64,000 bases of DNA from Urophycis tenuis (taxonomy: Eukaryota > Chordata > Actinopteri > Gadiformes > Phycidae): positions 1,571,628-1,635,627 of the forward strand of contig JAXIVH010000024.1 in the NCBI GenBank assembly GCA_036785325.1, read 5' to 3'. Positions 31,866-45,468 of this stretch are shown here, piece by piece; the stretch's first letter is position 1, and the number at the start of each line of letters is the position of its first letter. The translations under genes and the position numbers were made by a program. Below the pieces are notes generated by a model. The model saw only the letters and a program-made list of their open reading frames with translations. It had not been told where the DNA came from and made no database searches.

Positions 31866-32799
31866 ACTGTCAACTGTGGTGGGATTCTAGACTCTGTAGT
31901 TAGGTGGTGCCAGGGCCCTGTCCTGTGTGCACTACCCTCTAGAACCATGTCTCAAATACAATCCTTTTTAATGAAAAATGTTCAATGGTGTTCGCCTTAA
32001 CAAGCTAATGACAAGCTACCTGGGAATTTTGACCTTTACTCATGAAGCCTACTCATGAGTAAAGGTACCCAGGTACCCAGGTGTACCCATGTTTCACCTC
32101 CTGGACTCACTCTGGGAAAGGTTAGGGGAAAGGTCACGTAGTCCCTCGTTCCCCATCAAGTGAACTTGCTGTGGGTGATGTTAGAACAATAATAACCATC
32201 ATAATCATTTACTATTTGTACAGCACTTTTGTTGCCAAAGTGTGCGGGCAAAGTAAAAGTAAAGTTTAACATACTGAATATAGCAATACAAAATATTAAT
32301 TATGACATGATAATAAATACATCAGCAACCTAAACCAGGTCTGGAATAGTAATTTTAGGGGCAAGGCCACATAGGCTTTGGTGTCACCAGTCTCTGGAGG
32401 GCACAAAGACCACACACCAGGGCAGCAGGCCCCATCAGTAAACCACAATGGCTTTGAGTCCTTGTATAACGAGGCAAGGCAAAGATTCTGAGGTACTTTC
32501 ATTTCAGATACCCAAAAGGTTGTTTGCATCTCCTAAGCGGTGGTCTGCTGGGGAGGTAGAGGCACTCAGAGGGACAGGAAACTGGACCGGAGGATCCTCC
32601 TGCCCTGGACTGGGGGTTGCTAGCCAAGCAGAGCTACAACCCGACACCTCTCACCCCATTCATGGCGCTGTGGGAGCCTTCGATCGTTACCATTACCATG
32701 GCTGTGATGCAAAACCTCACATTGTTTGTGTTACCTTTGTCTTCAACTATATTACACACGTATAACACAAAGTCACCCACAAGAAATGACATGCTTCAA

Positions 32800-33427
32800 T
32801 CAATACTGGTAATGTGGGGCCAGGATCCTGCCCTGTGTGCGCTGCCCTCTAAATCCAGCAAATCTGTTTGGGGTTATAAATCATTTTAAGTGGGACATTT
32901 CTAATAGTGTTCTACAATTGAGGTCGTGGAGTCAGGTAATCAATAAGTCCGGTCAGACTGGGCATACATGTCTATAGTGACTGGTGTGTAGTGACACCCA
33001 CCTTGTGACGTGGATTGACCCCACCAATTGTATATCAAAGGCCTTGCTAAGCAGAGACATTGACATTTCCCTGGCCTTGGTAGCACTGGCTGGTCTTATA
33101 CCTACCTCATCACTTCAGGTCAGAAATGCATTGACCATTTTCTACAGACTTTCTATTAAGTGGTGATTTTATTGAATTGTAATTTTGTAAATGTCTTTCT
33201 GTTTTTATGTTGTGTAAACATACATACATTTAACACTGTGCCAGTAAAGCTTGTTTAATACTTATTACTAAGATTCAAGATTCAAGATTCAAGTATCTTT
33301 ATTGTCAAATGTGCTACATGGCAGGCATAAGAGCCTTGTCTTACGACTACTACTCCAGAGCATCCTTCTACAGTTGAAGATTGGTTTGAAGAAGATAGCA
33401 TGGCAGAGGGGGGGTTCTCACGATGGG
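32800..33427 (+). promoter_or_regulatory. Receptor upstream module P, copy before C1
   Basis: Collinear with 20711-21345, including the inserted (GATTCAA)n retroelement tail near 33270. It continues into GCTGCTGTTGTATTAG, which the right-edge copy at 63160 also has. It is the upstream module of pseudogene C1. Confidence 0.5.
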
Positions 33428-33852
33428 CTGCTGTTGTATTAGTTTATTTACAGTAGTTAATATTAGTTAATATATTTATTCAAGATTCAAGTAAACTTTA
33501 TTGTCAGTTTTCATGAGTGTACAGGACATACACAAAAACCGAAATGCCGTTTCCCTCGATCCCCGGTGCTAGACAAGCATGCAAATATAAATATAAATAT
33601 ATAAAAATATAAGTACCAATATAAAAATATAAGTACCAAGGCCTTGTCAGATGTTTCTGTCCAAAGGTAATTTGAAGTGAGGCTACACAGAGCTATACTG
33701 TTGAGTGGCCTAATAGTAGATAATAGATGGTGAGATGGTGGATAGAAGGTCTTGTCTCTGTTTTATCTTCATCACTTCATGACTCAGTACACCTTGGTCC
33801 AATATTTTCTGGTTACTTGCATGTTTTATTTTGGGGGCGCTGAGTCGTTAGC

Positions 33853-35558
33853 ATGGAGGAACAGCTGTGGAGCTACCACACCGCCATCATCGAGAACCTG
33901 ACGGTGGTTCTCCTTGGGCTCTTCATAAACAACATCAACGGCAGCATGGTGCACACCTTCCACAGAGAGGGGGTGACCGCTGTGAGAATGCCTTCAACAA
34001 GACCGGAGAACATACCTTTTCACATATATAACCTCTAACTCCCAAACAGTCACATTGTGATGTGATGATAGCCAAACGTGTAGCTACATTTCTGAAATGA
34101 AAAAAAAAACTTGAATGCTGAATCTGTTCTGTGTCTGCTTTCTTACGAATGCCTTACTTGTTCACGTTTTGTTAAAGATCAGATTGTACAACGTCACTAT
34201 TCTCTCCAGTCATATGTCGCAGTTCTGCTATTAACGTTTGTAAACATCTCCTTAGGTCCTCAGAGAAAACCCCTGTTACACGCTCTTCATCCACCTGGTG
34301 ATCAACGACATGATCCAGCTCTTCGTCACCATCTCTCTCTTTGTGTGCATCTACATCTTCTTTGCCATCAACGTGTCGGTGTGCTGTCTGCTGATCATGG
34401 TCACCGTGTTCATTTACATTTACATTTACGGCATTTAGCAGACGCTTTTATCCAAAGCAACTTACAAAAAGTACATTTGTCAGAAGATGTGAAACATTTC
34501 ATTGCTGTTATACAGTAAGTAACACGTTTCAAGCTATTTAATTGCTAGGTTGCTAGTATACAAGATCTCTGGCTAAGTGTATAACATACAAGAGCAGAGT
34601 TTTTGGGGGAAGGGGGCGTTGGTAAAGGATCGATGTTATGCAGGGTTCAGGTGAACTCTGACAAGTTAGTCTTGAGTCTCTTTCGGAAAATGGGGAGTGA
34701 CTCCGCAGTCCTGACATTGGCAGGGAGATCGTTCCACCACTGTGGTGCCAAAACGGAGAAGAGTTGTGATTTCGCCGTCTAACCTTTTCCTCATTTTAGT
34801 GATGGAGGTACCAGTCGACCAGCTGAGGTAGTTGAGCGGAGTGCTCGAGCTCGAGCAGCTTTGTTGGCCAGTAGCATCATCTTGAATTTGATGCGAGCCA
34901 CTACAGGGAGCCAGTGGAGGTCATGGAAGAGGGTGGTCACGTGGGAGAATTTGTGCCAGTTGAACACGAGGCGTGCTGCAGCGTTCTGGATCCGCTGCAA
35001 AGGTTTTATCACGGTTGCAGGAGTCCTGCTAAGAGCGAGGTGCAGTAGCCGAGGCGGGATATGGCAAGTGCTTGGGTCAGGAGCTGTGTCACTTTCCTTG
35101 TGAGGAATGGCGGGATCCTGCAGATGTTGAAGAGAGCAAATCTACAGGATCGGGTCACAGCAGTGATGTTTGCAGTGCAGGACAGTTAGTTGTCGAGAAT
35201 TACGCAAAGGTTCCACGCAGTCGGTGAGGCACATACTTTAATGCCCTCGACCGAGACCAGTAGGTCCCTGTGAGGGCAGTCTTTCCCCGGTATGAAGTCT
35301 TTGGGTGTTCACCACCCAGAAAACAACCCTCAACCTGGCAGTCACGGCGCTGGAGTGCTACGTGGCTGTCTACTTCCCGCTCCGCCACGCTGTCCACACA
35401 CCGACCTCTTCATACACCGCGCCGCTGCGCTTGTTCCTGTCACGCATCTTCTGTGTTCGGGACGGGGTCGCCACAGCCTGGCCAAGCGTGACGCCACCCA
35501 CATCTCCTTCTTGGTCGTTAGCAGGCCTCATGACATTCATGGTAAACACCAACATTAA
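33853..35558 (+). pseudogene. Odorant receptor pseudogene C1 (131-2-like)
   Basis: Exon 1 (33853-33972, 40 codons) is intact: an N-terminus with NLTV and TM1 ending HTFHREG before GTGACC. Exon 2 begins at 34256 after CTCCTTAG with VLRENPCYTLFIHLV and reads cleanly through TM2-TM3 to 34411. There a 893-bp element is inserted with a GTGTTC duplication. After it, from 35311, the frame resumes with TTQKTTLNL and ECYVAV. It then loses most of TM4, shifts frame near 35470 and lacks TM5-TM7. It is clearly nonfunctional. It is absent from unit 1. Confidence 0.88.
34412..35304. mobile_element. Transposable element inserted in C1 exon 2
   Basis: Flanked by GTGTTC (34406-34411 and 35305-35310). It starts with the very common fish repeat containing GGCATTTAGCAGACGCTTTT. 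Near 34791-35012 the minus strand reads LQRIQNAAARLV and HWLPV-like motifs seen in the region after LINE reverse transcriptases. A related fragment lies at 36583-36830. The superfamily was not settled. Confidence 0.75.
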
Positions 35559-36070
35559 GACAAACACATTGTTTTATTATTCAAGCGCTAGTAGCAATTT
35601 GTACTTTTTTTTAAGACCTGCACATATGGCTGTTTCTTTGAGGTACACTGTACTTCTGTGTTGTTGAAGATGCCTTGTGTGTGACTTGTCTCAATCTTTG
35701 CAGGTGCTTCTCAATGGGCTCTAGAATGAATACATCATTGTATTAAAAATATATTGTTACATGTCTGTACATTGTTTGAATCAGGCTAGGCATGAAAAAA
35801 AAGTCTATGGGCAATGAAACATTTGCCATAGAGCCACCCAAATGTCTCTGAATAATTCACTCTGTATATATACTATAGTGTACACATATATAATGCATAT
35901 CTTTATCATACAAATATACGGTATCATATACTCTACGATACTCCTTTGTTCTCTTTTAATATGTAGAAATGTCCCAGTCTCATTCTCCTGTAAGATTCCC
36001 CAAATAAACTTTGTGCAGGAAGTCCATGAGAACCCACCTGGGAGAGGAAAGGACAAATCCCAATCAGAAG

Positions 36071-36350
36071 AAGAAGAATTACTCTTTTGATCCCGTGAGG
36101 GAAATTTGGTCTCTGCATTTAACCCAATCGTGAATTAGTGGAAATACACTCAGCACACAGTGATAGTGAGACACACAGTGATGTGAAGCACACTAATACC
36201 GAGGCAGTGAGCTGCCAACAGCGGCGCTCTGGGAGCAGTGAGGGGTTAGGTGCCTTGCTCACAGGCACTTCAGCCGTTCGTACTGGTCGGGGTTCGAACC
36301 AGCAACCGGTTACAAGTACGAAGCCCTAACCAGTAGGCCGCGGCTGCCCC
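36071..36350 (-). mobile_element. tRNA-derived SINE
   Basis: On the minus strand it starts GGGGCAGCCGCGGCCTACTGG and carries GGTTCGAACCC, a B-box, about 45-55 bases in. It ends with a LINE-like TTTCCCTCACGGGATCAAAA and a (TTC)n tail. This is a tRNA head joined to a LINE-type tail, not a tRNA gene. The same copy is at 52467-52746. Confidence 0.75.
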
Positions 36351-36582
36351 AAATGGGCAACCCCACATGGGCTAGGAGTCTGGCTTTACTTCCTGAATCA
36401 CAGTGATATCCGTAACTTTTAATTAACCTCTATGATAATGAGCTGTTCTCTACAATATCATCTCACTAATATTAACATTATTACATGGTGAATGCAATAA
36501 TAGCGAATGCGTAAAACACACCAAATCACTGGGTCGTGTTTGTGTCATGTTTTTAGAAAAAGACATGCTCACAGACATACAT

Positions 36583-36824
36583 TTACATTTATATTTAGGG
36601 CATTTAGCAGACGCTTTTATCCAAAGCGACTTACAAAAAGTTTATTTGTCAGGAGAAGGTTAAACATTTTATTGCTGTAAATACAGCAAGAATGTAAGAA
36701 CGTTACCAGAACAAGTTTCAAGCATTTCAATTGCTAGGTTAACCATTGCTAGTATGCAACATCTCTGGCTAAGTGCCAAGTTACAAAGAACAATTATAAA
36801 GTGCCAAGACGTACAACATACAAG

Positions 36825-36830
<6 letters not shown>
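36583..36830 (+). mobile_element. Fragment of the GCATTTAGCAGACGC repeat family
   Basis: Same family as the element inside C1, aligning for about 200 bases from the left end, then running into a CA microsatellite. Copy at 52979-53226. Confidence 0.65.

Positions 36831-36889
<59 letters not shown>
36826..36889. repeat. CA microsatellite (unit 2)
   Basis: About 64 bases of CA; the unit 3 counterpart (53222-53271) is shorter, about 50 bases. Confidence 0.95.
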
Positions 36890-36891
<2 letters not shown>

Positions 36892-37020
36892 TATTTCATT
36901 TTATTCCATCCAACTACTCTGCCATTAAGTTATTTATTTATTGCTGTTTATTGCATTGCAGTTTATCTTTATTCTTATTTTTCTGTTTATGTTGTGTCTT
37001 TCATTCCTTTTATTTTATCT

Positions 37021-37125
37021 TATATAGCAAAGTTGAGCACACCCAAGTAACAAAAATTTCACTGCTGGTAATGATGTACATTGTTATCTACCATGTGACA
37101 ATAAACTTGCAACTTGAAACTTGAA
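37021..37125 (+). mobile_element. Non-LTR/SINE 3' tail
   Basis: Forward copy of the tail family seen reversed at 2720 and 15125, ending GTGACAATAAACTTGCAACT. Copy at 53405-53507. Confidence 0.55.
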
Positions 37126-37137
37126 CACGTACACACA

Positions 37138-37925
37138 ATCAATACTGGTAATGTGGGGCCAGGATCCTGCCCTGTGTGCGCTGCCCTCTAAATCCAGCAA
37201 ATCTGTTTGGGGTTATAAATCATTTTAAGTGGGACATTTCTAATAGTGTTCTACAATTGAGGTCGTGGAGTCAGGTAATCAATAAGTCCGGTCAGACTGG
37301 GCATACATGTCTATAGTGACTGGTGTGTAGTGACACCCACCTTGTGAACGTGGATTGACCCCACCAATTGTATATCAAAGGCCTTGCTAAGCAGAGACAT
37401 TGACTCTTCCCTTGCCTTGGTAGCACTGGCTGGTCTTATACCTACCTCATCACTTCAGGTCAGAAATGCATTGACCATTTTCTACAGACTTTCTATTAAG
37501 TGGTGATTTTATTGAATTGTAATTTTGTAAATGTCTTTCTGTTTTTATGTTGTGTAAACATACATACATTTAACACTGTGCCAGTAAAGCTTGTTTAATA
37601 CTTATTGCTAAGAGCCTTGTCTTACGACTACTACTCCAGAGCATCCTTCTACAGTTGAAGATTGGTTTGAAGAAGATAGCATGGCAGAGGGGGGGGTTTC
37701 ACGATGGGCACACACACACACACATACACACACACACAGTGCAAGCCCCTGAGTGCTGCCTCCTGGTATATATGAGATCACAGTGCGAACCGTGGACCTA
37801 AATCTGAAGAACACACCAGCTCTAGGTCTGAACCTCTCCTCTCTCTGGTTGACACCAGCTTGTGAGGTCTGTTTCTTCTGGGGGTCTTCAGAATCCTGCA
37901 GCCACCTCACAATAACATTCACGAG
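37138..37925 (+). promoter_or_regulatory. Second module P and 5' noncoding exon, before B2
   Basis: Module P (37138-37709) lies 4.3 kb after the copy that precedes C1, in direct orientation. It lacks the (GATTCAA)n tail of the first copy. The noncoding exon ends at the GTAAGT donor after 37925. Confidence 0.5.
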
Positions 37926-38830
37926 GTAAGTGTCGGATGGACGTGATTCGATGAAGACAAATAGGAGTCATTTACATTTAAATGGGAATTAAACCAAGTG
38001 GTGGCTACAAAAACAAATTGGCTACAAAAACAAATTATTTCTGCTTTTTGTGCCCTCCATGTTTTAAACAATACATGAAGGCAATGTTGATTACTGCAAA
38101 TTAGTAAAGAAATATTGTTATTACTTTTGGGTCTGAATGCACATGGGCATGCTGAGGGTACACCAGGTGAGAACCACTGATCTAAAACACATTTTATTAT
38201 GTAAGTTGAAATCCCAGGCGACAGGGACACAGCTTAAAGGTTCTTACTCTGCAGCAGTGTAGGCTGTAAGCACGGTAAGGTTTTTGAGCGGGCCTCGCTT
38301 TGTGAGGGTGGGCAGGGTGAGGGAGGGGTGAGGGAGGGGTGAGGGAGGGGTGAGGAGCACAGTGGGGGTTTTTTTTCAAAATGTAGACAAGAGCTAATTT
38401 GAAATCTTAAATCTTGCACATTGTACCATAATATCATTTTAACTTTAAACAAATAGTTAATTCCTCGCTTTTCTCTGTCAAAATTATGTTGAGTGTCATT
38501 ACATGTTGTAGGCCTATGTACAATAAACACAAGCTTGTGAGTCTGGTAGTGAGGCTAAGGGTTTGATCACCACGAGTCAAAAAGTTAAAGTCCTGATGAT
38601 GTTTATTTTACATAAAAATCATCAGGATGTTTACATGTTTTACATTCTGTAGATGAAAGGGTCGAACTTTCACCATAACGCAGCTCCTCGTGCCTCGAAG
38701 TTTTCTTGACTGTTTCAAGTCAGGTATCTGTTTCAGGTTAGTATAATATTGATATGGCTATAACAGCGTGTGTGTTTGTGTCTGTGTGTATGTGTGTTGT
38801 TGCAAGTGTGTGGAACCGCCATGCTGCGTG

Positions 38831-39093
38831 ATGAATCTGTCATCTAACAACATCACTGTGGAGACTGCATCGCGTTCTCGCGAAGCTCTCTACATTTCCG
38901 CAGCCAAGAATGTCATTGTGGTGGCGCTCTGCATCTCCATCAACTACATCAACAGCACCCTGGTTCACACCTTCTCCAAACACCAGGTACCCTGGTCCAC
39001 ACCTTCTCCAACACTAGGTAACCTATGTCCAGACTTTCTCCAAACACCAGTTACCCTATGTCCACATCTGCTCCAGTATGTATCATACAAATA

Positions 39094-39173
<80 letters not shown>

Positions 39174-40076
39174 GCCTATCAGAAGGCATCCTAGAGCAAG
39201 ATGCCCTACCTGCTCTGTAATGATAGGAATCTGAATTCTGTGTAAGTCACTTTGGATAGATTATTAACAACATTGTGGGTTATGGTCCAGATCTTCAATA
39301 TGAATCCTCGCTACATCCTCTTCATCCACCTCGTGCTGAACGACATGGTGCAGCTGACTGTCTCCGTGCTCCTCTTCGTCTTAAGCTACGTCTTCTTCAC
39401 CATCAACATGTGTATCTGCTGCTCCCTTGTGAGCCTCGCTGCCCTCACCACCCAGAACACACCCCTTAACCTGGTGTGCATGGCGATGGAGTGCTATGTG
39501 GCTGTGTGTCTGCCACTACGCCACGCTCAGCTCTGCACCCTCAGGAGGACCTATGCCCTGATCGGCCTCATCTGGTTGGTCAGCTCCACGTCCATCATCC
39601 CTGACATCCTGATCATACTCAGCACTGAACCCCTGGAGTACTTCTACTCACGAGTGTTCTGCGTGCGAGATACCGTCTTCCCCAAACTCATTGAGAAGTA
39701 CCACATGTACCATATTGTGTTCCTGGTGCTGGTGTGGCTCATCCTGGTCTACATCTATGTGAAGATCCTGGTAGCAGCTAAAGGGGCCAACGTTCACGCC
39801 AAGAAGGCCAGGGACACCATCCTGCTGCACGGCTTCCAGCTGCTGCTCTGCATGCTGACCTACATCGCTCCAGTGCTGAAGCGTAATCTGTTGCTCTGGT
39901 TCCCCAGACATTATGCCAATGCGCTGTTTGTCTGTTACATTATCATCCAGATGTTTCCCAGGTTCCTCAGTCCCATTGTCTACGGCCTGCGAGACCAGAC
40001 CTTCAGACGGTACCTGACGAGAAACCTGCTGTGTAGCGAGAGCAAAAGTGTCAAGCCTCAGCACTCCCTCAAATAG
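38831..40076 (+). CDS. Odorant receptor 131-2-like, gene B2 (two coding exons)
   Basis: Exon 1 is 38831-38986 and exon 2 is 39291-40076, phase 0, 313 residues. The protein is identical to B1, with TM1 in exon 1, ECY at 119-121, C176 in loop 2 and SPIVYGL in TM7. The intron is longer than that of B1 only because of its TA array. The overlapping upstream ORF (ATG 38821) is retained. Sequence markers suggest an exchange point between about 38175 and 39204, so the promoter side derives from a unit-3-like copy and the coding side from a unit-1-like copy. Intact and probably functional. Confidence 0.88.
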
Positions 40077-41615
40077 GTCTTCAGAGCGTTGATGTGATTG
40101 GTTTCTGTTAAAATAAAAAAGATTGGTGGAGAAGTTGTGGTATTTTCTAGAAAAGGTTAAATTATTGAAAGATACCTTGATTTTGTTGTTTGTTAAAACA
40201 TTAGAATTTACAATAATTCCTGTTTGAGGTTTACTGAGTTAACACAAAGGCTTGAGAAATTGATTGTTCACTTGACAAAGTGAACAATCTGTAATGGATC
40301 AAGGGAAATTCACATTATATTAGTATGTTATATTGACAGACAGACAGACAGACAGACAGACGTACTTTATTGATCCCTGAGGGAAATTGTCTTCGTGACA
40401 AAACTCCAGTAGAAAAAAAGAAAAAAAAAGAGGACACTACGTATAGTAGAGTGTTATATTGCACTCTGTTATGGCCGTTTCTGTTTAATTTATGTTAGAA
40501 GGCAAGTAGCATTTATTTATTACCTCACATTTACTCGTATACAATGAAATGGAAACAATGGAGCAATTTGGATACGCCCACCTGTGTGTGGCCACCGGGA
40601 GGTATGTTTAGGGCACGCCCCGGTGCGTTTTTTGTGAATGGAGTTTGGAAGCCAAATGCCGGGTGGCGTGTAGTATTTGATTTTTAAGATTTTTGACCAG
40701 ACTTAGTTGTAAGGACTTAAGAAAAGTCCTTACAAGTATTTTCCATTTATCATGAATCAACAAGTCACAATAAATAAATTCATTAACCTTTTTTGGAAAC
40801 AACGTGTCGGAAGTGTGTGTAAAACAAAGAATCACAAGTCACGCTACCCACGGCCTTACTGGAACTACAAAGTATAAGTTGGAATACAAAGAAAGAAAAA
40901 GGCCGTTACACACTCTTTGTTGAGGCCATAATCCTCCACAGCAAATCCTGGAGATGAGATGAAATGAGAAAGAGAAGATCCAATTCCATAATACTACTAT
41001 TTCTGGATTTGAAACTCTGTCATAATAATGGGATTTAACAATGAAGCGTATTTACAAACACACACACACACACTGATCTGACCCTTTTCTGAACCAACCA
41101 ACTTAAAGTTAGCATAGGCAATTTGGTGAAACCAGCCAGAGTAAGACTCTGTGTATCCAACCAAATAAAATGGCCTACTCTACCTTTAATGTTAAACACT
41201 TCCATCAGCAGCTCCAGCTTGACAGTGATGAAATATTCCTTTAACATTGCAAACACCAAAACACTCTCAAACTGACATGCATTACTTATATCCTAATTTC
41301 AACTTCTGTATTTTATCTTTTGCCTGACCTCACTATGTTCTACGCTGCAAAGTTTTCACTGTCTATATGATTGGATGTCAAAGACACCATGTCAAAGACA
41401 AATGGAACATTCACATTTCTGATAACTGCTTATCCTTTAGTCATAACATGCACTATCATCCCAAAGCCAACCCTGCACATTTGGAGCACAACCTATTTTA
41501 AGGTCCACTATGCAACTTTGGCCATTACTACATTTTTTTTTGGAGGGGGGGTCTTTATGACACTGTCGTAAACTGTAGTTGACGACACCCCCTCTTCTAC
41601 GCTAGCCATGAGCAT
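40077..41615 (+). other. B2 3' flank
   Basis: Near-identical copy of 23692-25230, with the 12-bp hairpin (40262-40289) and the reversed LINE tail (40335-40445). No gene seen. Confidence 0.55.
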
Positions 41616-43155
41616 TTGTTTTCAAAGAAGCCGGCAACCGACGGGAACCACCTTCAGCTCAACACAGGTAAAACCAAGGAGCTGGTGGTGGACTTCAGAC
41701 GCAGGAAGAGTCCCCCTTTACCGGTTTCCATAAAGGGGGAAGAGGTGGAGATGGTGGATACCTACAAGTTCCTTGGGGTGCACCTAAACAACAAACTGGA
41801 CTGGTCTGACAATACCGAGGCCCTCTACAGGAAGGGACAGAGCAGGCTGTTCTTCCTGAGGAGGCTCAGATCCTTCAATGTGTGCACTAGGCTGCTACGG
41901 ATGTTCTACCAGTCGGTGGTAGCCAGTGTCACCTTCTTCGCCGTCGTGTGCTGGGGAGGAGGCATCGGGAGCGGTGGGGCCAGTAAGCTGAACAAGCTGG
42001 CGAGGAGGGCGAGCTCCGTGGTGGGGATGAAGCTGGACTGTGTGGAGGCGGTGACAGAGAGGAGGATGAGGGGAAAGCTGCAGGCGATCCTGGACAACCC
42101 CTCTCACCCTCTCTACGCCGAGCTGAGGCAACTCAGGACGTTCAGCCAGCACGTTCAGCCATAGGCTCACTCAGCCACGTGCTTCAAAGCGCTTGGGGGG
42201 CTCTTTCATCCCATCAGCTATCAGGCTCTACAATACCTCAACCACCCGCTCCCAACGTCTCGGAAGCGCCAGCACCACCAGATAACGGATTTGTATACCA
42301 CACCACACACCCCAGACTGTTTTTCTAGCCATTTTCATCTTATGTCTGTTCATCTCATTGATAACCACTGTCCATCTGTCATCTTTCATTGCATGCACCA
42401 GGCTGCTACGGATGGTCTACCAGCCTGCGGTGGCCTGTGTCACCTTCTTCACTGCCGTGTGCTGGGGAGGAAGCATTGGGAGCGGTGGTGCCAGGAAGCT
42501 GTACAAGCCAGGGAGGCGGCGAGCTCTGCAGTGGGGATGAAGCTGGACTGTGTGGAGGCGGCGACAGTGAGGAGGACGAGGGGAAAGCTGCTAGTGACCC
42601 GGAACTACCCTCTCAGCCTCACTATGCTGAACTGAAGCAACTGAAGCAACTCAGGAACAAGTTCAGCCACATGCTCACTCAGCCAAGTGCCTCAAAGTGC
42701 TTGGGCGCTCCCTCATCCCACCAACCATCAGGCTCAGGAAGCTCCAACACCACCAGACAAAAGACAAATGGAATGGACTGAACTTCACATTCACATACAC
42801 CACACCACACACCTTGGACTGTGTCCTAGCCGTTGTTATTCCAGGTCTATTCATATGTTGTACCTGGAATACCTGTATAAATTTGCACATCTTGCACCTT
42901 GCACTTTCCGCATATTTGCACTATCTATCTACTTTGCATTTTTGCACCATAAACAGCTATCGAGGACACTTGTATGCATACAGGTTCTCATTCGTCACCG
43001 ACCTGACTTAAGAGCTCGTATTTAATCTAATTTATTGTTTATTGTGTATTGACTTTAGCCAGGCTCTTACTGCACATCTATCCCCTGTACTGCTGGTCAC
43101 TGTGAATTTCTCCTAAGGGGGATTAATAAAGGAATATCTTATCTTATCTTATCTT
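41616..43155 (+). mobile_element. Non-LTR retrotransposon fragment (unit 2)
   Basis: Copy of the unit 1 fragment with the same 182-codon reverse transcriptase remnant (41616-42164), the same internal partial duplication and the same (TCTTA)n tail. The remnant protein is identical to that of unit 1. Confidence 0.8.
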
Positions 43156-43259
43156 AAATGCGTGGAGCCATGACCGAGGTAGGTGTTCAATTTGTTCATG
43201 AAGAGTAGATAAGGTTATTGATTTGTTTTATCTTTTGTTGAACAGAACGATCAGTGTAA

Positions 43260-45419
43260 AGCCTGGTTTATACTTCTGCGTAGGGATCGCGTCGTGATCA
43301 CGCAATGGCCACGCCGTTGCTCGGACGCCGTCATGAGCCCGTGATACTTCTGCGGAGGGATTGCGTTGGGTTTACGTCTCAAAATGCATTTCACTGCCAC
43401 ACCGGTAGAGGGACCAGACCATTCTGGTCATTACATACGGATTACTAGCGAGTTAAAAAAAGTTTAGAGTAGAAATGAAGGCAAAAGTTTTATACGTTTT
43501 TTATCAACAGATATGACTATATGATACGATTGCTTTATATAATATACAGCTATGTAGTTGTAGTTGCAGCTATGTAGTAGTATTATGGATTACTTTCTAA
43601 ATGTCTTGATCTAACGTGACATAACCGTTCTAACTCGCTAGCCCTGTAAGACCCAGATATAGAAAAACGCAAAAAAAAAAAATTCAACCATTCAGATGTT
43701 GTTGTAGGAGGCCTTTGGGGGGGGAAATGGAGTGTTTTCAAAAAAATTATGTTTTAGTAAGTTTTTACGGAAATGTTGTAATATTGCAACGTTGGGCTTA
43801 ATGGGGAGCAGAATCTCCTATTTCCACTCATTGTCTGAACAACAGTACAGAACTGAGGATTCATTTGCAGGGTTTTGCTTTTCCCAAACCAGCATATAGC
43901 ATGAATAATAATCTTAGTCATGTTGTTATGAAGTGTGATTTATTCAAACAACAAGTACATTGACAGTTATTTACATTATTTACATTATAAGTTGCAGTCA
44001 GTTGCAGTGATAGTCCCAGAAGCAGTTCTTTTCCTCTGAAAAGCAGAGGCGGACATCACATTTGCTGCATTGGATATTAGTATACCCTTTACTGCAATGT
44101 CTGCAGCGTCCTCTTGTTGTCTTGCGTGGAAAGTGTCCAGTGAGGTCTCTGCGCACATCCAGAGAGGGATGTGTACATGTTTTTTTGGAGGAGGGACTGC
44201 TTGGACTCCCATCTACAAGGATGGTCTCTTTCCAACATCCAAAGGGCTCTTTGCTCTGCTTGGGCTCCTGTTGCCTGCAGATGGTCATCCTCTCTTTGGA
44301 GTTTTGGATGCTGTGCCCACCTGATTAGAAAAAAAAGAATAAATATATCAGTTCATATACATCTCAAATATGCATGAAGATACCAGTCAAATATATCACA
44401 AACAAGGTAAATAGCAGAAGTAGATAATTACCAGAATGAGAGAGGATGCAAGCTGTGCCTGGAACATTCTCATGTTATTGTAGACTGTGATTATCATCCT
44501 AATAGGAATGCATGTAGCCCCCATCTTACAACCACACCTTACATTCCTGAACATTAGCACCTGTTCCAGAACAATGCCACAAGTCCACCAGGAGCATCCC
44601 CCACAACTGCTTTGACTATGAATTGATAGGAGCATTTTCATATCAATAGAGACTAACAAAGGCAAAACAAAGGGCACACATGCACAAACAGAATTTATTT
44701 GGTAAAAAGTCCTGCATTCTGTGATAAGGAGAAAATATTGAGAGTGTAAGAGGTGGTTAAAAATCATTAAAAGTACATGAAAATGTTTAGATAAAGCAAT
44801 ATATATTTGAACTTTAGTTTCTTATACAATAAAATATGTAATCCAATATATGGCTATGGCTAGATTGTGTAAATCATGTGTTGTTTAAAGTTATATTGTA
44901 CAAATTTTAATTGAAGTTCCTCTCAAGACATTCCTCTCAGAAACAGGGCTGTTTTGACTACCACTCTGACCCAACGTTGTAATATTGCAACACTTATAAA
45001 ACAAGCTCTAAATAAAATGTAGGGCATATTTTCCACAAACACTACCTATGTTCATGTTCTAGACACTGTAATAAACACAAAAAAAAATATTCAAAGCATT
45101 TTACTTACTTGAATCAGATTAATCCAGTCCACTAAATCGAAGGGATGTTGCTCGATCAAAAAATTGGAAGTTGTGTGACTTCTTGACCCAACGGCGGGCG
45201 TTATATACAAATGTTGGATCCAATTGCATTGTGAGAACAAACAATAGGACCAAATGATCATGTAAATGTCATTTTAACCAAAAAAATTTTTTTTTTTTTA
45301 GGTTTTTTGGGGATAACAAAAATTGTTGTAATTCTGCAACACTGGGTCTTACAGGGCTAGTAATCCGTATGTAATGACCATTCTGATCATTGCAAACGGA
45401 CACACACACACACATATAG

Positions 45420-45468
<49 letters not shown>

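Noticed and set aside
36280..36350. Candidate tRNA gene (GGTTCGAACC)
   Set aside because: Only a B-box-like block with a degenerate A region; no foldable cloverleaf, and a LINE-like tail follows. It is a tRNA-derived SINE.
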